Assembly: GCA_013365325.1 (NCBI GenBank)
Contig: JABVXV010000035.1
Span: 310,001 to 374,000 of the forward strand
Length of the DNA: 64,000 nt
From: Dipetalonema caudispina
Taxonomy: Eukaryota; Nematoda; Chromadorea; Rhabditida; Onchocercidae
Direction of reading: 5' to 3'
The stretch's first letter is position 1; the number at the start of each line of letters is the position of its first letter. The notes under the pieces are model-generated. The model had not been told where the DNA came from. It ran no database searches and saw only the letters and a program-made list of their open reading frames with translations. This document shows, piece after piece, positions 38,968 to 53,262 of the stretch. Made by a program: the position numbers and the translations under genes.

Positions 38968-41900
38968 TCTATTCTATAAAACAAATTTTGCTTTCACCAC
39001 ACGCAGCGTTCAATTTCATTAACAATGAAACGAAGTGTTCATTTGTCTTCATTTATTTTTACAAGAAACAAATTGAAAATTCATTTAAGCGTACCGAATT
39101 CTGTTGTGAATTTTCAGCAAACTTTTTTCTTCCTTTCTGTATAAATCTGGAAATGAATTTAAAAAAAAAAATTGCCAGATGTAACGATTATAGCCATTAA
39201 TGGTTAGACTGCTTTATAATACAATATTATCTAACACAATAAGTCATTCTTCTAAGGAATTTTAGTCTTCTCATTTGTCCAAATTTATATTTATATGTTA
39301 AGAACAATGACTAATTTCAGGATGAGGAAAATGTAACAGTGTTACCGCAGAAACTAAAAAACGGCGTCTGGCCACTTATTTTATTCTATATTTTCATTGA
39401 TCTTCGAAAAGACTTTTAAAAATCTCCTAGATTGTTGGATATAAAAATTAGCTAAATATTTGAATTATGCTAGATGCAGAAAATTGCTCCTGAAGGAAGG
39501 ATAATGTTCCATGTTAAAAAAATAATTTTCGAAAGACCACGGTAGTATGCAACGAATTGTAAATCAAACGATTTAAAATTATCTTGACTTTTGTCAAAAA
39601 CTTAAACGGCCATTAAGAATCAACTAAAATAAATAATTGTCAGCTGATAAAGATAATGGCAGGAATAATTCATAATAACCAAATCATTTTCCAGCTCAAT
39701 ATCCTTCTTTCCATATACTGGTTTGGATGATTCTCTGTTCTGGAATTTTATGCTTTTTTCCACCAAAAATGTCAACATTTGCAGTGATTGCTACCTTCTG
39801 CAAATAAATGCCACGCATTAGACTAAATTAGATTTTTGTAAGAGACTCTACTATTCTTTCCAATATTAGCACAATCTCCTTTAGTGCATTCATCGTTTAA
39901 TGTTAACTGAATGTTTGCGAAGCAAAGCACAAAACCTGTACCCTTCAATTCTAATTCTCTATTTTGATCTCCGCATAATCGTTACACAGATTTAACTCTG
40001 CCTACAAAGGCTCATTTTCGATTAGATGTATCATAAATTCAATGATAGGGGGATCTTCTCTTTCCCAACTCCATCATTTCAGCATTTCTTCCTAGTTCGT
40101 CACCATATCAATGCAAAAAGCACAGAAGAATTTTTCGAAAAGTATCGAGATATCATCTTTTTTGAGGATATCATATGATAAAGTTACTTTATTATGGAAT
40201 CTAAGGTTTCACAATTCGACAAGATATATGCTTGCCCTACACGGATTTCACTTTTCAGCGTTGAGTCTCCCCGAAGTACCCTTAATGTCATTTTGGATAA
40301 AAAAAACATAAAAAAAAGCACACACTGTTGTATCATAACAATCATAGGAAGGAACTGGAAAAATCTCTTGGAAAGTCTAAGTAGTACATGCATTACATTT
40401 CGATATCGCCATTGGTTAGCTAATCTGCTAGTTACTTTTGATATTTTAATTAGATGATGGATTGATTGAGTATATGAAAGCTGCAGGAGAAAGAATAGTT
40501 ATATTTCATTAAGGAAGATGTTAAAACAAAAAAATTGCGCTGCAGAGTTAGGGACACCTGTTTTCAGCAATTTAGATTTTCAAGTACTACTAGAAATAGC
40601 TGGCAATAATCTTGTAGATATTTCATATAAGACAATTTCTGCCATTTTCATTTCATTCATTCCAAGATATATTGCTTTTCGTTTATCTTTCTTTTTTCCT
40701 TATTTAGTATTTGTTGATTATAAATCATCCACCTTTTCACAATTTTTTGAACAACTATGATGTTTGATTGTAATCTATCGCAAATGCTGCACAGTGTAGA
40801 ATGTGGAAGACGATTGCGGACATGATATTCATACAATCAACCTTCCGAAAAAGGTTCACAGCGCTTATTTCTAAATCATTCTGTTTAATACAACCAGTGG
40901 TTCACTTGCTAGTTATGGCGATTTACTTTAAAAAATGTTATGATTTTCAATTATAAAGTAATGGTCTATTGAGAAACTAATTTTCAAGATTTTCTTTTTT
41001 TTTGAATTGGTCTTCAAATCGATAGGTAAAAATTTAGCTCACTTCATCTACCGGAATGCATTGACTTTTAAATTTCATTCTACTAACTATTCTTCAAAAT
41101 ATTGACAGAAGGAGTTACAGTGTCATTGATCGAAGGTATTCCACCGTATTAAATCAATTTCTCGAGATTTCACATAAAGTTCGCTTGTTTCATGAAGGAA
41201 ACATTCTTTATCGCCTTTTACAAAATTTCTGTATGAGAATTGGATGGCAATTGAATTTCTACACTTTCAAATCAGTTAGTTTACATAAGTTTCATAATAC
41301 TTTTATTGCCGTTCATAATATTTCTGTAATAACAAACTTGACTTACAAATTAAGAAAATAACGGTTGTGATGTTATTCAAATATGCGAATAAACTGATTG
41401 GTTTCATCTTCGAAAAACAAAAAATGTAAATACCATACAGGATTGAGACCTAATCAAAAATTTAAATTATATTTTATTACTGATCTATCGAAGCAAAATC
41501 TTACTTTAATGGGATATACTACTAAGTTGTCTCATTTTACATGATCATTTATTAATCCATTAAATTACTGAAAAGGAATCGGAATTAAAACTCTTTCGCA
41601 AAAATGAGGAACAGCGAGTCCTAACAACCAATGAGGGAAGATAAGGAGGCATGAGGATGAGAAGAGTGAGAAGAATAAATAGATTTGGCAAACAGTTCTG
41701 CTGAGCAATCGTTTGGAAGATGTAATAAACTGATAAGCATATAATCAGAAAGGCAAACAGTGTCATTAGGTCCATTTCGTATTTCCATGTCGCGCAATAT
41801 CTCCCTCGCAGCAAGGTCTGTCTCCTTGTGCTTCATCCTCACCCATTTCGTTTCATTTTCCCTGTTCAATTAACTTTCATTCTGAAATAAATGATAAAGA

Positions 41901-44900
41901 TTGTTTGAGACTTCTTTTAGTAATTAAACTTCCTTCTAAGAGGCAGTGAAACTTGCTGAAAAGAATGTATCAAGTGGTGTGTAATTTGATTTCTTTTTTT
42001 TCTTCTCTTTCTTCACTTCAATTCAGTTCTAACCCATCATCCAGTAGCAGTCATAAGTGCTGGATAACATGTAGTCGGTAGCTCACAGTTTAGGGAAGTT
42101 CATTTTCTATTAATCATAAATTGGTATTTATGAAATTTTTTGTCAAACAAAAAGCAAATATACCAACTTCTCAAATAAATGGTTTAATTGGGTCTTCGTT
42201 ACCTCAATCACCTTTCACTGACTTTTACTTTACACTTCACCACCTTTTTTTGGCTTAACGCAGTGTCTTATTTAATTGTGTGGTTATTTCTATGAATAAT
42301 TAAAATATTTCTTCCTGATGGAGAAAATCAACTATTTGTATCTTCCATACTCGTAAAAGCTGCTTTGAACGAATGAGCAAAAATCCAAACAAAAATAAAA
42401 ATTCCTGTATTACCGATTGTATCATTTTTATAATTTATAGTAAGGCTTCAATAATCAAAAATTTCCGGATGATTTCTGTCAAATTTGGCTATAAAAGGCC
42501 ATTTTTGAATTGAGAATGATAGGTAATATTATTATTTTCAAACACAAATTTCAATGCTGTTCAAATCACATCATCTAAATCAAGCAAAAATAAGCATGTA
42601 CAAGATACGAGTGAGTGGTAACGAGTAGGATTTGTGACTTTAAAAAGAAAAATAATGGTGCCAAGGGCTAAAGAAAGAGGCCAAACAAAGAGAATAAATA
42701 GCCTTTGGATGTGCAGTAAAGTCGTCGTCCAATTGCGATCAGAGCAGTAAAGCCATCGCCACATTGATTTATTGCAACAGGCAAATATTTGCACTGTTTT
42801 GCAGCAGAAAGCATTGTATCTGAGTCAGAATTTATTATTCCTTTCGTGATTAGCTGTATAACAAACAGATAATCCAAGCGGATCAGGCCGATCATTGATT
42901 CCATTCTCGTAGTTTTGCTTTATCAGTAACAACGACGGTAATGGTCAATCATGTTTTCTTCGATTATTTTTATTCTTTTATTGAGTATTTGTGTTTTAAT
43001 CAAGTATATGATGAATGAAATTATGAATTACATAGAAATTCGAAGTTCAACTAAGAGCAATATTTGACAATCATCGTCTCAGAGTTTCATTTTTTATTAA
43101 ATATCAATTTATATCGTTTACATACGCTGAAGAGCAGATAATTAGAAGTGAATTAAGCAAAAAGGAAGCTATGTGAAAGTAGAAAAAAAAAAAAAAATTA
43201 TTGCTTTACTGACCTGTCCGTGACACTTCTAAAGAACGATAGTGTTCTGAACTGATGTTAATGAATATCTAAATAAGCGTCAAATTATGGTAACAAATGA
43301 CGGCAGATTTTGTTTATTCAGTTTAATAGATTGTTTTTCTTTACGGAGAAATGTATAAATGACAAATGGCGTCATTTCTAATAATTGTAATGCTGCTACT
43401 GTACTTTGATACTTTCAGGAACATTCCATTCTTTTGTCCGAGGAAGAAATGAATTGTCAGCACTTTCAGTTAAGAAACTATTCTTGATTAATATTGTGTC
43501 TGTCATGCGTAGATTATTTCAAACAACCGTCTTCACTGGTCGAGATTTCTTGCAACGTTATTAATAGTTATGACATAATCGTTTTTTAAGTTGTAAAAGT
43601 TGTCATGATCTATCCTCATAATTTAACTTTAAGCAATTACTACTGTTGAAGTACCTAGAATTCTTGATGTCTCTTCATCTAATCGCTCAAAATGAGTCCT
43701 TTTTCTTCTCAGTTTAAAATATTTTTCCATCGATCAATATTTTATTTGAATTTCAAATATAAAGTAAAGCATTCCATTAAACGATGGTAATAAAAGCAGT
43801 TCTCTTCTATTGACATCTAATTCGTCCAATCTACATGAGCATTTTTTCGAAATGAAATTTGTAGAAGTCAGTAGATAAATGGTCACCCATGTAGATGTAT
43901 ACAGGTCATTTTACATTTCTTTATCAGCTGGTTTTCTTCCCTTGATTCATTTCATTTAATTCATATTGAAATAACATGAAGTATCACTCGCTATGATCCA
44001 ATCCTACTTCTTTTCACAGCCTTCTCGTTTTTCTACATCGTAAAACTTTCCCAAAGTAAAATGTTTTTTGACTGATATGTGTTGCTAGTCTTACCTGTAT
44101 TTTGAGCAAAAACAATTAAAATTAACGCGTTTCATATTTCCTCCTAACTAACTGATAAAATATTCTTCTCTTCTCAAATCAATTGTTTAAACAAAATAAA
44201 AAGTATAGAAGAAAAACTTCCACTGTTACGAGCAATAAATTTAGTAATTGTGCACCTACGTAAGAATGAACTTGCCCATCATATAGACGTAATACAAAAA
44301 ATTCACTTTTGTTTGAATAGATGAAACCAGCAGACTCATTTCCAAGGTATTGGTCTAGAATAAATCTGATCGCAGCAAATAACAGCTTAGTTAATTTTTC
44401 TGATTTCCATTCTATGCAATTGTAACTGAATTCAAAATGTGGACAGTATCAAATTTCTGTCTATGTTTGTAATTTGCAACTTGAAAAGTTCCTGTTTATT
44501 CTAGTAAAGAAACCGAACAATTTATCACATCCGTTGCACGTTCTAAGTAATGAAAGCATATGGTGTACTGTTTGAGGAAATATAAATCTTGCCTTGCATT
44601 TCTATAAAAGTTAGAAATCTATAGAAATTTTAGGCATCGAGAAATGAATAACTGTCAATTTGTCAATTTAAGTTATTCTTCACATCAAATTCGAATTAAA
44701 TTGTGTCCCTCAATCCTATTTTTATTACCCCAAAAATTCTTGTTTTTGACTGTTTTTTATGAGCATTGTCATATTTCTTTGATTAATCTTAAATCTTATC
44801 TGTATCACAACTGATCGTGTCTTAATCAATGAATTTCATTCTACTTTTCATTTTTATCCTCTTTTCCATTGTCCATCAATTTATTTTTGTTAGTTGTAAA

Positions 44901-47204
44901 GGCTGTTTGTGGTTGTTTAACAGGCAAATTGTTAATAATTGAATTGTCTAGTGCTGCAAAGATCTAAAATTGGTCAAATAAGTTAAGGGAACTGAGATTG
45001 TGCTTAAAATATACGATAGTCGGGAATTCACTTTATTCAAGTAGAACAAATTAAAAGAGGTGTGGAAAGTAAGACTTGTTTTGAAGTAATAAATGTTTCC
45101 AAACTCAGTGTTAAGCAAATTTGGATTTTCAAAGTCATATGATTTCATATGTAGATTCTAGAGAATTTTTTATGAAATTTCGTTTGAAACGAAGTTTTCT
45201 TTGTGAGTCTTAGCCCAATTCATCAAATTCAAGAAAATTATCAAATTTGGCTGTTAATGGTAAAATGTCTAGAATGATAACCATCAATCACTTTTTCAAT
45301 TCTATTTAGTTATTGTTATTCTACTGATTGCTGATCAATCCTCGGGTGTTACATCGGTGCAATTCGTAGTTAAGAAATATGTTCAGTCCAGGAAGAAGTA
45401 CAGTATAAATGTACGCTGGAAATAGGATATTGATTCTTGCATTTATAATTTCTTGAAAGCAAACTTATTTCTTCCATTCACCCATCCATCTATCTATCCT
45501 TGCTTCATTCCAATTGTCTTTACTATTGGTGCAGAAAGTTTCTCCCAACTGTTCAATCGATGAAATAATCAATCTTTTCAGTCGAGCAAGTGAGAAAAGA
45601 ATCATCAATCTTAGCAATCTGAGAACTTCCACGACTCAGACCAAAACATTTTTCCCCTCCCCACATCCCCGCTCTCTCCCTTTCTACTCAGCCTTTCCAC
45701 TTGATCATGTGTTGATCCATTACTGCACTCCATCCATAGTTCTCATTTTTTTTATATTTTACCATTTTTACTCTTCAATTAACCATTTTAATATCAGAGA
45801 ACAAATCAGTTTGAAATTTTGAATGATAAACAATTTAATATATTTGGTAAATGGAAACGTGGTCTCAGTAAAGATTGTTGCTGTTTTGAACATTACAGCA
45901 ATGATTAATATTGTTAACACTTATCTGACAGTTATATATATATGCACTTATGACTATTGCAATCTTTGAACTTATTCATGTGTATCGAATATTCGACAAT
46001 CCGTATTAAATATGATGGTAACCACTATGACCCTTCAGCTAATAGTATTTTATACCGGAGTTAGATGCGCCAACGGCTTCACGAAAATTGATATTTTAGC
46101 AATGGCATAACAAATGGTAAACAAAAGTTGAACTCTTCATTCTTACTTCATTTGCTTGGTATATAATTCTTAAATATTACAAGAAATAGTTTTTTCATGA
46201 ACTAATAAAGGCCGGATGGCATACCCGAGCCAAAAGTCCAGAACAATAAGACTTCTAAATTCTTATCCGCAACATTTAGTTAATTTGCATAAGGTAGCAT
46301 ACAAGCTTATTATGGATAACGTCCTCATCTTTGTCTCTTATTACCTTTTTATTTTCTTCAGTTTTTCCATCTAAATCTTTGGATTCTGAAATTCCGGTCC
46401 AGAACATGTGGTGAGCTGTAAAAACAACGTTCCTTAACTATTACGGTTCGCAAAACAAAAAAAAAAAAAGCTATAAAATAGCTTTTAAATCCATGAGATG
46501 AACTGTTTTTGCACAAGTTGAATCACTTGAAACGCAAAGTATTTTAGGATACTTAAATCAAAAAACCAACGAAGTTGAAGTGAATATTTCTTTTTTCCCA
46601 TGGATTTGCTGGGAAAAATTATTTTAACGATGAAGGTCAAATATACTTGTTAAAAAATTTGTTAATCGTGGTGATCTATTCACGTTAAAAAGCCTTCTTC
46701 ATGAAATTCAGAAATAACTTATGTTTCTTTGTAAAATATAGCGGGATAGCACGGAAAAGTAGTGAAATAGTTCAAAGAATTAGAAATATGATTTAAAATT
46801 AGTGGGAAATAGACTGTCTCTGTCTCGGACACTGATGGAATCTCAAAATTATCTCAGGTTCACAATATATATAAGTGAAATGTTTGTGTAATAGCACATA
46901 ATCGAAAATTTCAAAATGGTCATTTGGGCAACCCAATTTACATTGATATTCGAGAAAGCGCAGATTGCCTGATTGCCTCCCATGGCTTATTAAAAACTTA
47001 TTTGCGTCATACTGAAACAAAAAGTTCTAGCAAAATGAACGAGAAGTTCGATTTGTGCTTGTGTCCATCTCGCCCCCTTCTTCCCTTGTTTAGATAAATT
47101 TAGCATAAAAAAGTAAAGCATTTATATTGCTACAAAACGATTACGAAGTAGTAGCCATTGTAATCTTGAAAGGTTATTTCATTATTCACACATGTAAGAA
47201 TTTG

Positions 47205-47240
<36 letters not shown>

Positions 47241-48092
47241 TGATGGTGAGTTCAAGCCAAATTCCATCAGACTCATTTATCATTACTTCAGCAAATGTTC
47301 TGCTTTGGTGCTGCGATTTCTCGTTTCCTCCCTCATATTCATATTTCACTGTTTTTATATTAAGCTTTCTCATTTTCAGTTTACGCTCATTTCTGTTTGT
47401 ATTGCATATTTTTGAATGCTTAGCGAGAAGAAAACTTAGAACTTATTATCTTGGAATTGAAATTGTCATTATATTGGCAATAATTTTAATTTTTCGATCG
47501 TATATTTAATGTTCATTCAGGCAGTAGACATTGTAATTCATTTCAATTGCTGATTTCAAAACGGTAATCCTAATTATGCTTTTCATTTTTTTGCTACAAT
47601 TTCAGGCTTTAGTATAGATATATGTTTGTTCTATTAAAAATTTTTGAATGGACATATTAGAATTAGTATGGAAATAGCTATTTTTCTAAATGAGAAAATT
47701 TGCTGAAATCAGGTACGGAATGGATACATTCAAGATTTATTAATATTAAACTGAGCACCGAAAGCATTACTTTAAGTTAGTCCAAAGTGCAAAATTTTTC
47801 CGAAGAATAGAAACTAATTAACATGACTATCCAGTTATTCTAAATAATTATCACCCACATAATACTACTCTTTTCCGTGATTGCAGAACTGTGTTCAGAC
47901 TTTTAATAGTTTGATTAATATAGAGTGGTTGAATATTTCGACGAGTATCTTTGATTATCGTTTGTTAGGTTTAATTAACTAAAAATTAACTACTGTGTTT
48001 CAATGACGCCAATTTATCCATGTGATATCTTAATAACTTGTACATTATCCGTGCTACTCAAACAAATCAGTTCAGATCTGAAATGCAAAAAC
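38968..48092. other. 9-kb gene-poor interval upstream of Wnt
   Basis: AT-rich DNA without a supportable gene. Minus-strand open frames at 41621-41869, 42668-42904 and 46799-47020 have some coding character but no recognisable family or complete exon structure. An (AT)n repeat lies at 47211-47238. Size and position before a Wnt gene suggest cis-regulatory DNA, but no element could be identified by eye. Confidence 0.55.
47211..47238. repeat. (AT)n microsatellite
   Basis: Pure AT dinucleotide repeat, 28 bases, about 860 bases upstream of the Wnt start codon. Confidence 0.95.
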
Positions 48093-48098
48093 TTTCAG
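48093..48098 (+). promoter_or_regulatory. Probable spliced-leader acceptor abutting the Wnt start codon
   Basis: TTTCAG, a near-perfect nematode acceptor, is followed immediately by the ATG of the signal-peptide exon. Trans-splicing here would leave no native 5' UTR and would remove an out-of-frame upstream ATG at 48083. Confidence 0.55.
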
Positions 48099-51000
48099 AT
48101 GCGAACTATTCATTATTTATTATTGATTTACTGGCTTCTCTTATTCCCCTCTTTGATAATTGTCAGTGCCGTTATAGATGCTTCATGGTGGTTAGTTTCA
48201 GTTTTCATTCCGAAGGCATCGTTTTTGCTTATATTTCGAAGTTTTAAAGGTGCAATAAATTTATGAAAATAAGTTGGCAAGCAAGACAATTTAGACAATT
48301 TATGGTATTTCGAATATTAAATACAAATTAATGCTTTATAATTTGTAGCGATATCTTCATACTCGCGCTCAGCAGAGCAATTGCCACCCAAAAAGTGAAA
48401 ATTGTGCAAGTCCAAAAAATTGTTGCACAGTAAAAATTACTGTATGCGAGTATTTGACAAATCACCGCAAATCTAACCGGTTGGTAGGCTGAATTAAGTG
48501 GCTGGACGATCGACACGGTTGACATCATGAACTTCTTGCTTAGTCTGGCGTACAATTGCGCCACCAACAGTAGGACAGACATATTGCTTGAAATTATGAA
48601 TGATGTTCCTTTTCATTTATTCTTTATGCTTCTCAGAAATTCATCTTTTTTGAAGCAGTTTTAATAATTTTACAGAACTGGAAATTTTTGTTGAAGATTT
48701 TTTGCTAAAAAATTTGAATTCTTGCCATTGTAGCTTTCCTAAAAGACAAACTACATAGTTTGTATTCTAAGTTAAAATTTGCAGACATAATTTTAAAAAG
48801 GCTCTGCTCAAAAGCAGAAAACTTTCCTCTTGTTAATTATAGGTCTTCAGTTGCCCAATTAAGCACAGCAAATTTGCTAGTTGGAAGCAATGCTCGACCA
48901 ACTTGCTTAACATTGCAAGGTTTATCGCCAGGACAAGCTCGTATCTGCGAACTCTTTCGAGATCATATGCCTGCTGTGGGTGCTGGTGCTAAAGCTGCAA
49001 TTGCCGTTAGTTTCTGTATTTGTCACTTTCATCCTTTTACAACATTTTTAGATTTTAGTCGAGCAAAATTGAAACTGTTAATATAAAGAAAATTAATTAA
49101 AATGCTAGCTAGACCTTCTGAACTAATTCTCACCAACAATATCATTTTCTGGACAGTATTACGGAAACATCGGAGAAAAATGATGTGGTCAAAAAATTAA
49201 TTAAGTAAGCTAAAAGCAGTAAATTTCTCGCAAACCAGTGTTCTATTGCATAGTTGACCATAACCGAACAAAAGCTCATAGCCAATCTACAAATGTTACA
49301 AGACCTCTTTTCAGCCTTTTAACGTACTTTTAGTAAGTGTAGCACAATTTTACCAGATTTGATATTAGTACTTTTAATCAGTGATAATGTATAAGAATTA
49401 ATTGTTATGGTTTGTCTGTTACGAGAGTGCGTAGGATATTTCAGTAGTTGAAATATATAGTTGAAACGGTCTAAAACCAGTTAGTAGACCAGACTCAATC
49501 TCTTTAAGAGTGAAGTATTGAGTAAGGATTGAGTACCATATTGCTTCTATTAGAAACATTGCAACACATTTATGGTTATCATTTATTTGTTATTTAATGA
49601 TTATTTGATCACCTTATCAAAGACGATATAATTTATTGATTGTGTTCTTTGGTAAATGAAGAAAAATGCGGAAGAAAACAGGAGAGAAGGAATAGGATAA
49701 GGGGAGGAATAAACAGTTACTTTGATCATTCTCTATATTCAATGAACTGGTTTCCTAGCAGGAGGATTTGTTTAATTATAATTTATTAGCCATTCTTCTT
49801 GTCATTGAATATCAAAGTTGATATATACATATAATGAAGAGGATGTGGGAAAAGGGAAGAAGGAAAGGAATTTATAAGGAAAAAGATTTGGGAAGATTGA
49901 AATGAATTACAATCCTGTTTTATTTGTATGTGAAATGGGAATCAAAACTGTGTTAAACTATTTTTGATTGTCGATCCGAAATTTGTCGTTTAATTTGAAA
50001 AATGCTTTTGAAATTATTGATAATTCTGTCACATCTGCTTCACTACTGGATCATTTTTGATAGAAAAAATTTTTTTTGGGAGAGAGGAAGCTCGAGAAAG
50101 ATAGGAGTAAAGGTTTTTTAAACTTTTTTTAAAAGGAAGTAATTTTCATACCTGGCCGAGCAAATTTCCCGAAATATGGTTCAAAATCAGTGACTTTAGG
50201 CATTGGCGGAGGAGTTGCATTTTTTTTTTTTCAAGTTTACACATTTCTCAACATCTTTTTCATGTTATTGAGATGGAAATTTCAGTTTGCTGGTTCAAAA
50301 AATTGATTGCCTAATTTATATGAAAATACTGCTTAGATGGTTATTATTACTGGCGTATCATACCATTAAATGTAAAATAATATGTTATTGAAAACTGAAA
50401 TCCCCAACATTTGGCTAGATATTGTCGATATAAAAACAGTGACAACTCAACAAAAGTCTTTAAGATGTTTCTCGGAAATGATGAAGCATAGTGATTGAGT
50501 GAAAAAAGTAAGAAGATAATCAATATTGATGAAATTTGGGGATAGATGATGATATGAAGAATTAGAGAGAAATCAACCAACTAAGCAAAACTGTTCGAAC
50601 AAAGGTTAATCTGGACAAAGAGTGCCATTTTTTGCGGTTTTTCAAGTTATGGCAAGATGGTAAGGAAAAAAGAATGATTTTTCGTCTTCCGCTTTGTCAG
50701 TTTATTTTCCACAGCATTTCGATTCACAATGAATGCTTACCCAACAAATTTCCTTTATGACTTTGCTACTGATCATTTCATGAAGGGCCTTTTCCCAAAT
50801 ATCAGTTTAAATCCAATATTCCGTGTACTGTACATCTTGCTTTGTCTTTACACGATCTACTGTTTATGTAATTTTTATCAGTATTGTTAATGAAAATTAT
50901 ACGAACAATTTTGTTTGACGCGTAGATTGATTGAACTTTGGAATGTGGAATATATTCGACGTTTAGTCACGCTTGTTACGATTGCATGACATGTTTGATC

Positions 51001-53262
51001 AGATGGGTGATTGGTACGGGATAATGCTGACGTTAACTTGAAGTCATAAAATTAAGATGTTTATGTTGTTTGTAAATGTCGAAACTCTGAATTTTCATTG
51101 AATTTTAAATTCTGAAATTTCCCTTAAAACTTTGAATTTTAACTTTAAATAGGCATCTCATGTAGGCTTACTTCAAGAACAGTAATCAATTTTCAAAGTC
51201 ACTGGTTGAAATACTTATTCGTCTTCATAAATTTTTTTTTCCAGGAATGTCAACATCAGTTTCGTCACGAACGATGGAACTGTTCAACACCATATGGCTC
51301 CGGTTACTTCGGTCCAGTTCATAAAATCGGTTAGCTCTTCAAACTGTTCACATTTCCAACTAGTTTTGTATTCCAAGTAGAGAAAACCGGCAAATGTAGT
51401 ATATCTGGTTAGTTGTTACAGAAATAAGACGGACAATTACGTATGCTTTGACACCATTCCTTTTGGAAGTTAAATGCAAATATAAAAGCGTCATTTTTAT
51501 AGTTGTATGTGAGGTCAGTCTGAGTCCACAAACAAAGTTGAGGTGTAGTATATCTGGTTGTTTCGTCCAGGTGAAATGGCAATTTTTATCTATTTGAAAA
51601 AGCTTTTGTGGTACACTGTCTCTTTTGTATAAGTTTTAGTATGATGAAGACAAGGCAGTTGAAAGTATCGATAATTTTATCAGTCAATGATTACATGCCG
51701 GATGGTCACTGTCATCTTCTAGTGGAATGTTTTCAGGTTCACGAGAAGCCGCTTATACATATTCGATTCTATCGGCTGGTGTGACACATGAGATAGGTCG
51801 CCGATGTCGTCTTGGTTTGTTGCAATCGTGTGGTTGTAGTCAAGCACCACGGCCTAGTACTGTTAATGAGAAGTGGACTTGGGGAGGTTGTGGTGATAAT
51901 ATTGAGTATGGCTATAGATTTAGTCGTGACTTCATTGATGTTCGAGAAAAAGAAGAGGGCTTCCCTAAACGCTCCACTGATCATGGACGTTCACTGATGA
52001 ACCGATGGAATAACGAGGTTGGCAGGCGGGTAAGCTCTTTGCTTTGTCATTAATTACTAAGTAAATTATCCCAGAACCGCTCGTAATTGGATTTTCATAT
52101 GACTTCTATCTCCTTTTTCTAAAAATATCTGTTTCCAAGCCATCTACATGTTCAAATTCAAACATAGTAGAAACTCATTTTTAAGATTATATTTTATAGC
52201 TTTTACATAGTTCTCGTAGCTTAATAAGGTTAATTTTTAGTTGCTAAAACGAAATACTCGTCCAAAATGCAAGTGTCATGGAGTGAGTGGTTCGTGTAAC
52301 ATGAAAACATGCTGGATGCAACTGCCAACGATGCGACAAATGGGAGCTGTTTTACTGGGAAAATACCAAACTGCGAGACGGATTCAGGTGAGAATTGATT
52401 TCTTCAAAATATAGCCTTATTTCTATCAGGGATTATTCGGAAAACGGGTGTTTTTCAAACTCTTGAAAGAATAACTTTTAGATTAATGCGCGCGGCAATA
52501 TGCAAATTAAAAGTCAACCAGGAAAAAGAGATCGAGAAAGAGGTGGTGGACGGAAAAATCGTGCTTTACAAACAGAACTTGTTTTTCTGGATGACAGTCC
52601 TGATTACTGTATCGAAAACAGAGCACAAGGGACAATAGGTACCACAGGGCGAATGTGCAGGTTCATTTTCCTGTAACTACTGTAGAATTAAGCTTTATTA
52701 CACTTGATTTAGGGTCAGCTGTGTTGCTGTCATCAACAAAAAAATTGAAGTGCACAAATATACGAATAGGAATAAATTTCATAGGTTATAGTTCATTTCT
52801 TGAAGTGGCACAGCAACAATGAGAACATAGGTAAAATAAACACCATTAGAAGAAAAAAAATGGGATTCGTACAAGGTTACAGCTTTGGTGAGCGTGAACT
52901 GATCTCAGGATTACTTCCAATTAGGCGTATAAGAGAGTTTGTCACAAATGGATCTATTCTTGTCCGGCAAAGATAAGTTGATAATGCGCTGGTTAACGTA
53001 ATGGGAAAACGCTTTCTATTACCGTGTTGTAGAGTTTGTAATCTTCCTCTTCATATTTCTTGTATTTAATTTTTTTTTTTCTTTTTTTTGCTTCAGGAAA
53101 GGTTCGCATGGTTCCGAAAGTTGTGATTTTCTTTGTTGTGGTCGTGGTTATAATAGTTATACAAAAGAAACAGAAACAAAATGCAGATGTAAGTTTCAGT
53201 GGTGTTGCAGAGTGGTATGTCAAACATGCGTCAATCAGACACAGGTGGATATTTGTAAATAA
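48099..53262 (+). CDS. cwn-2: Wnt ligand, Wnt5/CWN-2-like, 7 exons
   Basis: Exons: 48099-48190, 48843-49005, 51245-51329, 51737-52029, 52241-52387, 52482-52660, 53097-53262 (TAA); all phases agree and give 374 residues. Wnts are secreted lipid-modified glycoproteins that bind Frizzled and Ror-type receptors. Visible: signal peptide MRTIHYLLLIYWLLLFPSLI; the N-terminal domain with GLSPGQARICELFRDHM, ECQHQFRHERWNCST and WGGCGDNIEYGYRF; the acyl-serine loop CKCHGVSGSCNMKTCW with its conserved Ser; and the cysteine-rich C-terminal domain (DFLCCGRGYNSY, CKCKFQWCC-like, ending VDICK). The ASWW start of the mature protein, GSREAAYTYS and GCSQAPRP resemble vertebrate Wnt5 most, hence cwn-2; the paralogue call is less sure than the family call. 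Intron 2 is 2.2 kb. Confidence 0.95.
48328..48582 (-). CDS. Small antisense ORF in Wnt intron 1
   Basis: An ATG-to-TAA frame of 84 codons lies opposite Wnt intron 1. The stretch is clearly less AT-rich than the rest of the intron. The product would have two hydrophobic segments (RFAVICQILAYSNFYCATIF and FWVAIALLSA). No family is recognised and no splice partners were found. It may be a nested small membrane protein, conserved regulatory DNA that happens to be open, or chance. Confidence 0.15.
   Translation of the reverse strand: MSVLLLVAQLYARLSKKFMMSTVSIVQPLNSAYQPVRFAVICQILAYSNFYCATIFWTCTIFTFWVAIALLSASMKISLQIIKH

Noticed and set aside
47968..47985. Partial resemblance to the nematode spliced-leader sequence (GGTTTAATTA)
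   Set aside because: The match stops after ten bases and is not followed by the rest of the leader or a donor, so it is not a leader RNA gene.
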